Shown piece after piece: positions 14,969 to 23,158 of a DNA stretch of 33,285 nt. Below the pieces are notes generated by a model. The model searched no databases, was not told where the DNA came from, and was given only the letters and a program-made list of their open reading frames with translations. Each line of letters opens with the position of its first letter. Position 1 is the stretch's first letter. The DNA is from Treponemataceae bacterium (GTDB lineage Bacteria; Spirochaetota; Spirochaetia; Treponematales; Treponemataceae): assembly GCA_024680915.1 (NCBI GenBank), contig JAILBN010000076.1, forward strand, positions 1 to 33,285. Reading direction: 5' to 3'. The position numbers were made by a program, and so were the translations under genes.

Positions 14969-16492
14969 TCACATGATAGGCGAGAAAAGCTTACAGAAGC
15001 TCCATACTGTTCTTTGCAGTATGAAACGAGAGTTGAACCATGCCAGCTCCATCTCTTCTGATTTTTCCAAATCCTTTTTGAAAATAGAACTGTTATACTT
15101 TGCGAAACCCTCGTCATAGAAGACCATATTCATTTCAAAGTGAAGCTCAAAACTCCTTGTGTCGATGTTCGTGGTGCCTATGGTTATCAGCTTATCATCT
15201 ATTATAAGCATCTTTGAGTGAATGAAGCCCGGGTATGCATAGAATTTTACGCCATATTCCATGATCTCTCTTATAAACTGGAAGGCGGCGGCCTTTACAT
15301 AGCTTTTGTCCCAGTCTCTTGGGACTATCACGTATACCTTCCTTCCTGCCATCGAGGCCAGCTTGAGAGCGGAGAAAAAAGCCTCGTCAGGTGTAAAATA
15401 TGGTGTCTCTATGTATATGCTTTCCTTTGCGTTCATAATCATCCGTATCATACAGTCCCTGATTTGATGCTTGTGGTTGTCGTTCGGACTGGAGAGGAGC
15501 AGCTGTACCGGAATTATATCGTCTCCGGGTACATCGTTCATGAGGTTATCGCTGATTTCATTATTCAGGGACTCTATTTTTTCCAGTGGGAAATAGGTCT
15601 CTGTTTTTTTCAGGGATTTTATTGATTTTTTCCCGTAGGCACAACTGTAATAATCAATCATAAAAGTTATCAGCATTGCTGCGACGCAAGAGCCGGTCAT
15701 TCTTAGGTGGGTGTCACGCCAGGGTTTGTCTGGATTTTTCCCTAAGCCTATTATGTATTCGTCTCCAATATTTATGCCGCCTATATAACCTATTTTTTCA
15801 TCAATTATGACGTTTTTCCTATGATTGCGGAAATTTACCGTAAGTGGGGGGCCTATTCTTATGGGGAAAAAAGGAATACTAGATCCACCTGCATTGTCCA
15901 GCTTACGGAAAAAAAATCTGCGGGTAAGCAAGGACCCGAAGTCATCGTAGAGAAGCTTTACGTCTACCCCGTTCTCAGCTTTCCTGCAGAGGATATCCAT
16001 AATCTGCTTACCTATATCGTCTTCCCTGAAAATAAAAAACTCCATGAAGATGCTTTTTTCCGCAGATTCCAAGTCTTCTATAAGGGACTTGAACATATCT
16101 TTACCGTTGGTGAACTCCGATATAGTCTCTGTATATGCTATGTTACTTATGGCATTATTGAAATTCATCTTTACTATATCGCTGTATTCTATAAGTGTTT
16201 TGTTTTTTATTTTCGATTTGATTTTCTCGAAATATTGTTCCTGCTCCATTACATAGGGTGTGGTACGGCTGTAGATATATTTCTGTATATTATCCATCTT
16301 ACGTGTTTTTGTGAAAAAATGACCACTGAGCATGAAATACAAAAATATACCGACTCCTGGAAGAAAATATATTATAAACATCCAACTGAATTTTCGGCCA
16401 GCATCTTTTCTTTCAAAAAAAAGGATGAACAGTATGAAAAGGATTTGAAGAGAAGTGATCAGATAGCTGAAGATATTCCACGTTATTTCCAT
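14969..16492 (-). CDS. cls: cardiolipin synthase (phospholipase D family)
   Basis: The 507-residue membrane enzyme has two N-terminal transmembrane helices (about 7-24 and 35-57) and two phospholipase D modules. The HKD motifs are HRKNVIID and HSKMLIID, each followed by the usual glycine/threonine-rich strand (GYIGGINIGDEY; TIGTTNIDTRSF). Bacterial Cls joins two phosphatidylglycerol molecules to make cardiolipin and glycerol; length and layout fit. There is no Shine-Dalgarno sequence. TATAAT ends 7 nt before the ATG with TTTATA 17 bp upstream, predicting a leaderless mRNA. It converges with the glycosidase-like gene across 28 nt without an obvious terminator. The family symbol is used without a paralogue number. 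Confidence 0.92.
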   Translation of the reverse strand: MEITWNIFSYLITSLQILFILFILFFERKDAGRKFSWMFIIYFLPGVGIFLYFMLSGHFFTKTRKMDNIQKYIYSRTTPYVMEQEQYFEKIKSKIKNKTLIEYSDIVKMNFNNAISNIAYTETISEFTNGKDMFKSLIEDLESAEKSIFMEFFIFREDDIGKQIMDILCRKAENGVDVKLLYDDFGSLLTRRFFFRKLDNAGGSSIPFFPIRIGPPLTVNFRNHRKNVIIDEKIGYIGGINIGDEYIIGLGKNPDKPWRDTHLRMTGSCVAAMLITFMIDYYSCAYGKKSIKSLKKTETYFPLEKIESLNNEISDNLMNDVPGDDIIPVQLLLSSPNDNHKHQIRDCMIRMIMNAKESIYIETPYFTPDEAFFSALKLASMAGRKVYVIVPRDWDKSYVKAAAFQFIREIMEYGVKFYAYPGFIHSKMLIIDDKLITIGTTNIDTRSFELHFEMNMVFYDEGFAKYNSSIFKKDLEKSEEMELAWFNSRFILQRTVWSFCKLFSPIM

Positions 16493-16499
16493 TTTTTAC

Positions 16500-16528
16500 A
16501 TTATATCTTAATAATCTAGAAATATAAA
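16500..16528 (-). promoter_or_regulatory. promoter abutting the cls start codon
   Basis: Minus-strand TTTATA (16528-16523), 17 bp, TATAAT (16505-16500), then 7 nt to the ATG at 16492. The -10 is perfect; the -35 matches 4 of 6. Transcription should begin at or next to the A of AUG. Confidence 0.5.
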
Positions 16529-16580
16529 GGATGGTTTTCTGTCCTTATCAGCCCCTGCTTTCTCAGTACGGATTGTCTCT

Positions 16581-17273
16581 CTATTTGTCAAAAATGTCCG
16601 TTTGTTCCCTGAAGCTGAAATAATCTGTCTTTGTTATGATGATATGGTCGAGCAGCTGAATACCAATTATACGAGATGCCTCAAGAATCTTTTGTGTTGC
16701 TTCCACGTCCTGTTCGGAGGGAAGGGCGTCCCCGGAAGGATGATTATGGGCGAGTATTATTGCTGCGGCCCTGTCGGTTATGGGGTCGGCGAATATCTCC
16801 CTGGGATGGACCAGGGATTTGTTAAGTATTCCCTTTGAGATAAGGTTTACTTTTTTTATTTCATGAGAACTGGATAAAGTTATGCATAGGAAATGCTCTT
16901 CTTGTTTCAGAGCATATGATTGGATAAAGGGAATTATGTCGGAAGGTTTTTTTATACGCAGGGAATTCTTTGCGGCCAGGCGGCGTCCCAGCTCTACGGC
17001 AGCTAATATTATTGTTGTTTTTCCTGGTCCCATGCCAGCAATGGACGAAAGCTGGGCCTGAAGCTCATTTTGTGCCGTGTTCTCAATCGCTTCCAGAACA
17101 TCATCAGAAAGAATGCCCACAGGAATGCCTTTTATCCCTGTTCCCAAGAGAATCATAACCAATTCCTTATCCGTAAGGGAGAAAATTCCATTTTTTATGG
17201 CCTGTTCTCTTACTTCCGGTTTTTTCTCCGCATCGGTAAAAGTGCCACTCTCGTATGTTATTTTTTTCATCAT
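16581..17273 (-). CDS. radC: RadC family JAB/MPN-domain protein
   Basis: The 230-residue protein has the usual RadC layout. A helix-hairpin-helix stretch (LSSIAGMGPGKTTIILAAVELGRR) comes first, followed by a JAB/MPN domain with the zinc motif LAHNHPSGDALPSEQD (HxHPSGxxxPSxxD) near the C-terminus. The name reflects an old radiation-sensitivity link; the biochemical role is unsettled. Two adjacent ATGs (17273 and 17270) are possible starts. There is no Shine-Dalgarno sequence. It is divergent from the glucosaminidase-domain gene across 74 AT-rich nucleotides. Confidence 0.9.
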   Translation of the reverse strand: MMKKITYESGTFTDAEKKPEVREQAIKNGIFSLTDKELVMILLGTGIKGIPVGILSDDVLEAIENTAQNELQAQLSSIAGMGPGKTTIILAAVELGRRLAAKNSLRIKKPSDIIPFIQSYALKQEEHFLCITLSSSHEIKKVNLISKGILNKSLVHPREIFADPITDRAAAIILAHNHPSGDALPSEQDVEATQKILEASRIIGIQLLDHIIITKTDYFSFREQTDIFDK

Positions 17274-17347
17274 GATTATTATTGTTTTTTTCTTTATATT
17301 AATTGATGTTTTTTAGGAAAAAAACAAAAAAAACCGATAAATAGTTC

Positions 17348-17956
17348 ATGATGAAAAAAAATATCCTTATGTTATGTTTTTGCTGTACGCTTTCCATGAC
17401 TTTTTCTCTCCCTTGCTTCTTGTTGACCAGGTGTATAGAGCAGATTAAGCCGGCTCTTTCTCTCTCTTTGAAAATTGATTCTTCAGGAAGGAAAACGGAA
17501 GAACAGCTTGTTGATTTTTTTATGACGAGATGTCCAGATTCGGATATTGAGAAGGTTCAGAGACTCGCCTCCTTTTATATTCAGGAGGGAAGTATCGAAG
17601 GAATAAATTCAGATATAGCTTTCGTGCAGATGTGCCTTGAGACAGGATATCTTAGGTTCGGGGGGCTTGTCACCGAGGATATGAATAATTTCTGTGGTTT
17701 AGGAGCCATAGATGCAAAACAAAGGGGGAATGTGTTTGAATCCGAGCAGCTTGGTGTCAGAGCTCATATACAGCATCTCCATGCTTACGGAACAACAAGA
17801 GAGCTTGTGCAGGAATGCATTGACAATAGATATAAATACGTGAAGCCCAGGGGGAAAGCACCTGATATTTTCGGGCTTGCCGGTACCTGGGCTGCTGACA
17901 GACAATATGGGGAAAAGCTTAGAAAGCTTCTTTTCAGCCTATCTTCGTTCCAATAA
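17348..17956 (+). CDS. exported glucosaminidase-domain (Bax-like) protein
   Basis: The 202-residue protein has a short hydrophobic N-terminus (about 5-28, with several Cys) that may be a signal peptide or anchor. A glucosaminidase-type domain (PF01832-like) follows. It contains IAFVQMCLETGYLRFGG, where Glu is the expected catalytic acid, NNFCGLGAID, and EQLGVRAHIQHLHAYG. These are family hallmarks of peptidoglycan N-acetylglucosaminidases and Bax-like proteins, suggesting cell-wall hydrolysis in the periplasm. It starts with ATGATG and no ribosome-binding site; a GATAAA box lies 6 nt upstream. Its 3' end overlaps that of the convergent UMP kinase gene by 23 nt. Confidence 0.82.
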   Translation: MMKKNILMLCFCCTLSMTFSLPCFLLTRCIEQIKPALSLSLKIDSSGRKTEEQLVDFFMTRCPDSDIEKVQRLASFYIQEGSIEGINSDIAFVQMCLETGYLRFGGLVTEDMNNFCGLGAIDAKQRGNVFESEQLGVRAHIQHLHAYGTTRELVQECIDNRYKYVKPRGKAPDIFGLAGTWAADRQYGEKLRKLLFSLSSFQ

Positions 17957-18620
17957 AGTTCTGGTCATTCAGAATGCTGCGAATGTTCGGGATGTTTTTT
18001 CCGCCGGCGCAGATTACTGTCATTCCGTTTTCTGCTGCTTTCTTGCTTGCAATTGGGTCGAAGGGACAGTTTTTTCCTGGCTGCCATTCATCTCCGACCA
18101 TTTTTCTGAAGTCCGTCCAAGAGATTGTATCCAAGGGCTTTGCCTCAGGATTTTTCTTAGGGTCGTCCGTGTAGACTTTTTCTATGTTTGAAAGGTTTAC
18201 TACCGTCTTTGCACCGAACTGCTCTGCAAGAAGAACCGCGTCGTTGTCTGTTGAGAAGCCAGGCTTCCAACCGGCGGCAACGAGAATGCGGCCGGTAAAG
18301 TCCTTTGCCGCAGTCGGGTCGTAGACTACATCTTGCTCGCACAGATCAGAGAATATAGCTTTCAGGAGCTGGGCATTCAGGCGTGTGGCCATAATGCCTA
18401 TCCAATCAGCTTGATTGTCCTCTTTTGCGTTGCCGCCGACGGCCCGGTAGGCATTCTGGTAAACACGGGCCGGAGCACCCCCTCCGACTACAAGTATAAG
18501 CTTTCTGCTTTTATCTTCCGCAAGCCATTCTCTTATCATCGAAGAAAATTCATTAAGAAATGCCGTGTCAGGTGCATCCGGCACGACGATTGACCCACCA
18601 ACCGATAATACTTTGACCAT
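17934..18620 (-). CDS. pyrH: archaeal-type UMP kinase (amino-acid kinase fold)
   Basis: The 228-residue protein has the amino-acid kinase fold: VKVLSVGGSIV at the start, LILVVGGGAPARVYQNA, GFSTDNDAVLLAEQFGAK, NLSNIEKVYTDDPKKNPEAK and NCPFDPIASKKAAENG. These match the archaeal-type uridylate kinase group rather than the standard bacterial PyrH. It should phosphorylate UMP to UDP. I chose the ATG at 18620 because AGGAGG lies 7 nt upstream; an in-frame ATG at 18644 has no such site and lies inside the upstream gene. The start is 1 nt after the TIG/transglutaminase-like stop, so translation is probably coupled. A different amino-acid-kinase activity is less likely. Confidence 0.82.
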   Translation of the reverse strand: MVKVLSVGGSIVVPDAPDTAFLNEFSSMIREWLAEDKSRKLILVVGGGAPARVYQNAYRAVGGNAKEDNQADWIGIMATRLNAQLLKAIFSDLCEQDVVYDPTAAKDFTGRILVAAGWKPGFSTDNDAVLLAEQFGAKTVVNLSNIEKVYTDDPKKNPEAKPLDTISWTDFRKMVGDEWQPGKNCPFDPIASKKAAENGMTVICAGGKNIPNIRSILNDQNFIGTKIG

Positions 18621-18621
18621 T

Positions 18622-20289
18622 CTAGTCCTCCTGGAAAATGGCAACAGGTGCCCATTTCGTTGTGTAAGCTGTTATATCAGGTGACGCTTCCTCCCATATG
18701 GACTGAATCGCATATGTTCTGGGGCGTGTCACGTTTCTTGCTGTTATTTTAGATGCCTTAATAAGGTTATATCCTCTTGATATGGTTATATGGGAAGAAT
18801 CCAGATTCCCGAAATAAAAGGAAGCAGGGTTTTGTTCAGGTGAAGCTATTGGGAAATTCAGTCCTGCTCCCATGGCGGGATCCGCGGGAACCCAGCCGAT
18901 CTCATCAATGTAGAATTCTGCCCACCAATGGGTCCGGGAGCTTCCGTCTTCACCTACAAGGATTCCTGCCACAGGAATAGCCGGAATACCAGCTGCTCGT
19001 GCCAAAGCTGTAAAGATTATGGCTTCATCGTAGGCATCCGCGTAGCCGGTTTCTATTGAGTCATAAACCTCGCTGTAGATGGGGCGCGGATCGTACAGCA
19101 GGTGGAAATTGGAGACTACCCAAGAATAAAGGAGTGAAGCTTTTTTCCATGGAGAAGTTTCTTTTTTCACTATTGAGGATGCTATGTCTTTTATACGCTT
19201 GTCATCGGCTGGTACAATTTCATCCGCTAGAGTCCATTTTGAACAATATTCTGATGAAATGGAGCCGGCTTTTGCTGTTTGTTTTTTATTCTCTGTCTCA
19301 ATCTTCCATACTGTAACCTTGTAACCGTCGGAGATTGTGGTATTTTCCTCTGATTCTGACATTGCGGGTATCTGATGTACTGCTGTGCCTGTATAGTCAA
19401 GGATAACTGGGTCCTGATTGTAGAAGGTCTCATTTATTTCCCTTTGCCAAGCACAGGAAGCAGGTTTCGGCATAAAAATATAGATGGAGGCTGACGAACT
19501 GGCTTTTATGTCTGATGCCGCCATAGAAAGATTTATGTTATACTGCTTTTTGTCTGAATATTTTTTTTGACCAGCAGGTGTTGTCACCTCAAAAAGAACT
19601 TTGTTGCTTATCCCGTTTGCAGATGCTACATAAATGCTTCCTGTGGTTGCGCCGTCGGGAATTCTTACTCTTATTTCATGGTCGCTCCAGAAAAGGTAGT
19701 CAGAGTCGAATTCTGAGCAGGAAATATAGGAATCTGTGGTTGTCTGATCTGCTTTTGCCGTAAACCAAATCTGGGAATCGCTCCTCATGGGACCGAAGTT
19801 GTTTCCGTTTATGGTAAGCGATGAACCGATCGTTCCTTTTTTTATACTCAATGAGGTTATTTCTGGAAGTATCGCTTCTCTTATTTCAGAAGCGGGTATG
19901 GGTAAGGTCTCTTTATCAGTAAAGACAGTGGCATTGGAGCGGCCCGCCGGGGTTATCACATAGACAAGACCGTCTGTGCTGTGAAAAGGCAGTATGAATT
20001 GAATCTCATCATTGTTCCAGGATATATAGGATGAAGCCATTAGCCTTTCTCCGCTGAGCTCAATATAACTGTCTGACTGTATGCTGCCGAATCCGGAGCC
20101 TTTTATGGTTAGAATATCGCCGCTGTCACCAGTGTTTGGCGTCATGCCTTCTATTACAGGAGGCCTTTTTAAATAGGTGGTGGTTATGACAGTGATTATT
20201 ACTGCAATAAGTATCAGGATAAATAAAATAGCCGCCCTGAAGAGCGGATATTTTCTGAGAAGATAAGAAAACGAAAGGGTCTGCTTCAC
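18622..20289 (-). CDS. membrane protein with two TIG domains and inactive-looking transglutaminase domain
   Basis: The 555-residue protein has one transmembrane helix (about 19-40), then two IPT/TIG immunoglobulin-like domains (about 43-125 and 145-238). A transglutaminase-like domain follows (about 370-490). The segment TGYADAYDEAIIFTALARAAGIPA aligns with the usual GxC...ARAAGIPAR block, but the catalytic Cys position is Ala419 (codon 19033-19035). His454 (THWWAEF) and Asp470 (VPADPA) are kept. Protease or transferase activity is therefore unlikely and a binding or sensory role outside the membrane is inferred. Its ATG overlaps the anti-sigma stop by 4 nt, so it belongs to the sigma/anti-sigma operon and may be a partner in envelope signalling. 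Confidence 0.82.
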   Translation of the reverse strand: MKQTLSFSYLLRKYPLFRAAILFILILIAVIITVITTTYLKRPPVIEGMTPNTGDSGDILTIKGSGFGSIQSDSYIELSGERLMASSYISWNNDEIQFILPFHSTDGLVYVITPAGRSNATVFTDKETLPIPASEIREAILPEITSLSIKKGTIGSSLTINGNNFGPMRSDSQIWFTAKADQTTTDSYISCSEFDSDYLFWSDHEIRVRIPDGATTGSIYVASANGISNKVLFEVTTPAGQKKYSDKKQYNINLSMAASDIKASSSASIYIFMPKPASCAWQREINETFYNQDPVILDYTGTAVHQIPAMSESEENTTISDGYKVTVWKIETENKKQTAKAGSISSEYCSKWTLADEIVPADDKRIKDIASSIVKKETSPWKKASLLYSWVVSNFHLLYDPRPIYSEVYDSIETGYADAYDEAIIFTALARAAGIPAIPVAGILVGEDGSSRTHWWAEFYIDEIGWVPADPAMGAGLNFPIASPEQNPASFYFGNLDSSHITISRGYNLIKASKITARNVTRPRTYAIQSIWEEASPDITAYTTKWAPVAIFQED

Positions 20290-20978
20290 TTTTGTCCTTC
20301 AGGAGAATACGTGACAGGAATCTGTATGAGTTTCATGGCATCCTTTTCAGAAGATTTTATTCCTGAGACGTTGCTCAAATCTATTGTAATCTGGATTTTG
20401 TTTGTCTTTATATCAGAACCGAAAATATCTATACTTGTAAGTATCTGATTCTGAAGGGCACTTGTCAAATCAGTGTTGTAGAGCGGTGTATTAAGTACGG
20501 TACTGTCAGATGCTGGCGCTGCCGCTGCGGACTTGAGACGTAGACCGCTTTCTGTACTGATTCCCACCGAGCTCAATAATTCTGGAATATAGTTGAAGGT
20601 CTTTAAGTCCGTTTTCAAAGGTGATTCGTTGACTCCCAGTATACGAAGAGGTATGACAAGGGCAAGAATGAGGGCTGCTGCCATTGCTGGAACGACCCTG
20701 CGGAGGAAGAACTCATTTCTTCTGCTTGTTTTCCTTATAAAGGAGTTATAGGATCTTTTTGCCTGCAGCTTGACGAAGCTGTCTTCAAGAGCTTTGTCAG
20801 AGATTACGATAGATGATGAGTCTTCCACAAAAACATTGTGGATTGCCTTCATCTTATTGAATTTCTCCTGGCAGACGCTGCATCGCTCAAGGTGCGCTTC
20901 TAGCTTTTCCTTAAATTGCTCTGGAAGTTCGTTATCGAGATAAACAGAATATAAATCCAAATCAGGACAGGTAGACAT
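20286..20978 (-). CDS. zf-HC2-type membrane anti-sigma factor
   Basis: The 230-residue protein has the cytoplasmic zinc-binding anti-sigma signature His29-x3-Cys33-x2-Cys36 (HLERCSVC), with Cys4 near the N-terminus. One transmembrane helix follows (about 95-113), then a ~115-residue extracytoplasmic part without a domain I recognise. Such proteins hold an ECF sigma factor inactive until an envelope signal arrives. The gene overlaps the sigma-factor gene by 17 nt and has an AGGAG site, the classic sigma/anti-sigma arrangement. Its stop overlaps the next ATG. Confidence 0.88.
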   Translation of the reverse strand: MSTCPDLDLYSVYLDNELPEQFKEKLEAHLERCSVCQEKFNKMKAIHNVFVEDSSSIVISDKALEDSFVKLQAKRSYNSFIRKTSRRNEFFLRRVVPAMAAALILALVIPLRILGVNESPLKTDLKTFNYIPELLSSVGISTESGLRLKSAAAAPASDSTVLNTPLYNTDLTSALQNQILTSIDIFGSDIKTNKIQITIDLSNVSGIKSSEKDAMKLIQIPVTYSPEGQK

Positions 20979-21534
20979 CTTCTTCTCCTATAATTTTTGC
21001 AAGCTGTTCCCTAGCACGGAATATCCGTACTTTTACATTACCTTCGGTTATACCAAGGACCCTTCCTATCTCTTTGTAATTCAAGTCTCCATACTCGCGT
21101 AAGACTAAGACTGTCCTCAAATTCTCAGGAAGCTTTTCAAGAGCTTCTTTTGTCCTTTTCACCGTATCGGATTTAAGAAGCTCCGTCTCACCGGATTCAC
21201 TTTTGCGTCTGTCTTCTTTCAGGGCTTTCTCGTAAGCTTTCCTTTCTCTTACTTTTCTTTTCGCATAATTGAGCGAAGCATTCTTTACTACCCGGATAAG
21301 CCAGAATTTAGCTTCATCGAGGGATGGGAACACGAGGGCTTTCTCATTGAGCTTTATTAAAGAGTCGTGAACCAAATCCTCGGCAGCCTCTTCGTCATTT
21401 ACAATGCGCCAAGCAATTTTGAAAAGAAGAGGCATTAATGCTGTATATATCTTCCTGAAATCAGCTTCGTTGCCGCCATTCACCGGTTGTGACCTGGCAG
21501 AATCCCGCAGACTATCCTCTCGTTCTAAAAACAA
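20962..21534 (-). CDS. ECF-type RNA polymerase sigma factor
   Basis: The 190-residue protein has region 2 (FKIAWRIVNDEEAAEDLVHDSLIKL, then FWLIRVVKNASLNYAKR) and region 4 (LPENLRTVLVLREYGDLNYKEIGRVL and ITEGNVKVRIFRAREQL), with nothing resembling regions 1 or 3, so it is an ECF (RpoE-like) sigma factor. The start is a TTG at 21534, supported by GGGAG 7 nt upstream. It lies 33 nt after the cysS stop on the same strand. A weak GGAAA/TTTCC stem with a T7 tail straddles the cysS end. No ECF promoter for autoregulation was identified. Confidence 0.9.
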   Translation of the reverse strand: MFLEREDSLRDSARSQPVNGGNEADFRKIYTALMPLLFKIAWRIVNDEEAAEDLVHDSLIKLNEKALVFPSLDEAKFWLIRVVKNASLNYAKRKVRERKAYEKALKEDRRKSESGETELLKSDTVKRTKEALEKLPENLRTVLVLREYGDLNYKEIGRVLGITEGNVKVRIFRAREQLAKIIGEEDVYLS

Positions 21535-21567
21535 CGGTATCTCCCGGTAGTTACAAAAAAAGGAAAT

Positions 21568-23079
21568 TTATTCTTTTTTCCAGCTTGTACCCTGTGGGGT
21601 ATCAACAAGAACTATTCCCTTTGATTTTAACATGTTGCGAATCTCATCAGCTCTTGCGTAATTCTTGCTCTTCTTTGCCTCGTTACGTTCTTGTATCAAG
21701 GCTTGGATTTCTGCAGCATCCTCGTTTCCTGCTGGTGACAGGGACTGTTCCTTCCCTGCTTCTTGTGCTTTTTCGATAAGCAGAAGACCCAGTACAAAAT
21801 CCATTCTGGCCACAAGTAGAATTTTTTCCTGAGCTGTGATGGAATTGTCCTTCAAAGAAACCTGCAGCACAGACAAGGCCTTTGGTGTGGATAAATCGTT
21901 CTCCATGGCTTCTTTGAATTTATCAAGATATCCGGCGGCAGCCGGACTCCAGTCTTTTTTTCCTCCGGCTGTTTTTTCAGCTTCGTCAGAGCTTCCTGTG
22001 TAGTCTGCTTCCTTAAGGATATTTGCTACTCGTTGTACAAGTGCTTTTCGTGCATTCTTCGCTGAATCCATGGCATCCCAGGAAAAAGCAATCTGGGTTC
22101 TGTAATGAGCGCCCAGCAGGAAGAACCTGTAGTCCAGTGCATCGTATCCCTTATCTATTAATGTCTGTAAGGTTAAAAAGTTACCGGAAGATTTTGACAT
22201 TTTGCCGGAATCATCAGAATCGTTTGAATCCTTAGCTTTCGCGACAACCAGGAATTCGTTATGAAGCCAGTAATTGACCCATTTCTTTCCTGTCGCGCCT
22301 TCTGATTGTGCGATTTCATTTGTGTGATGAATCGGAACGTGGTCTATACCACCTGTGTGGATGTCGAAATGCTCTCCCAGATATTTCATGCTCATGGCTG
22401 AGCATTCTATATGCCAGCCGGGGTATCCCCGACCCCAGGGTGAGTCCCAGGTGAGAGCCTGATCCTCGAATTTTGATTTCGTGAACCAAAGTACGAAGTC
22501 GTAGGGGTTGCGTTTGTTCTCATCGATTACGACCACATCTCGCTTTCCGGCTCCAGCCTTCAGGTCATCAAGATTGATGTTGGCCAGCTTTCCATAATCA
22601 GGATATGTGGTCACATCGTAATAAAGGTTTCCGCCGGCCATATAGGTGTGACCGTTGGCTTCTATTTTCTTTATGAGCTCAATCATGTCCTGAACATGCT
22701 CTGTGGCCTTGCATACCACATCTGGACGGCGTATGTTGAGTCTGTCTATGTCGTTATAGAAGGCTTTCGTATAAAAATCCGCTATCTCAAGGACCGACTG
22801 GCCGCGTTCCTTTGCGGTTTTTATCATTTTGTCCTCACCAGCATCGGCATCTCCTGAAAGGTGACCAATGTCGGTAATGTTCATTACATGTTTTATATCG
22901 TAACCTAAAAATCTAAGGGTTCTGTCAAGCGTATCAAGAAATACGTAGGGACGCATATTGCCGAGATGGGCGTAGTTGTATACAGTGGGTCCACAACCAT
23001 AGAACCCGACATATCCGTCTTTTATAGGCTTGAATTCCTCTAGCCTGTGCCCCATTGTGTTGAAAAGCTGTAGTGCCAA
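21568..23079 (-). CDS. cysS: cysteinyl-tRNA synthetase
   Basis: The 503-residue enzyme charges tRNA-Cys. It shows zinc ligand Cys29 in [18 protein letters not shown] with the HIGH variant HLGN (38-41), WHIECSAMS, the [15 protein letters not shown] zinc/active-site block and KMSKSSGNF. The frame stays open upstream to 23421, but that part overlaps murB antisense and is not conserved. I prefer the TTG at 23079: AGGAGG (23094-23089) is 9 nt upstream and the protein then begins [19 protein letters not shown], a normal CysRS N-terminus. The ATG at 23088 directly abuts AGGAGG, which leaves no spacer. Confidence 0.94.
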   Translation of the reverse strand: MALQLFNTMGHRLEEFKPIKDGYVGFYGCGPTVYNYAHLGNMRPYVFLDTLDRTLRFLGYDIKHVMNITDIGHLSGDADAGEDKMIKTAKERGQSVLEIADFYTKAFYNDIDRLNIRRPDVVCKATEHVQDMIELIKKIEANGHTYMAGGNLYYDVTTYPDYGKLANINLDDLKAGAGKRDVVVIDENKRNPYDFVLWFTKSKFEDQALTWDSPWGRGYPGWHIECSAMSMKYLGEHFDIHTGGIDHVPIHHTNEIAQSEGATGKKWVNYWLHNEFLVVAKAKDSNDSDDSGKMSKSSGNFLTLQTLIDKGYDALDYRFFLLGAHYRTQIAFSWDAMDSAKNARKALVQRVANILKEADYTGSSDEAEKTAGGKKDWSPAAAGYLDKFKEAMENDLSTPKALSVLQVSLKDNSITAQEKILLVARMDFVLGLLLIEKAQEAGKEQSLSPAGNEDAAEIQALIQERNEAKKSKNYARADEIRNMLKSKGIVLVDTPQGTSWKKE

Positions 23080-23120
23080 TTCCTGCATCCTCCTGTATGT
23101 AAGTTTTTTTTGTCTTTCGT

Positions 23121-23148
23121 AGAAATTTGATAATTTCTGCGATATACT
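23121..23148 (+). promoter_or_regulatory. inverted repeat and -10 box in cysS-murB divergent region
   Basis: AGAAATT (23121-23127) and AATTTCT (23132-23138) form a perfect inverted repeat around TGAT, next to TATACT (23143-23148). TAGAAA at 23120-23125 is 17 bp before that box. The murB ATG starts 10 nt after it without a ribosome-binding site. The repeat overlaps the spacer and could be an operator. Confidence 0.4.
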
Positions 23149-23158
23149 AAATTTAGTT

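Noticed and set aside
18621-18644. ATG at 18644 as start of the UMP kinase
   Set aside because: It lies within the upstream gene without a ribosome-binding site, while AGGAGG is 7 nt before the ATG at 18620.
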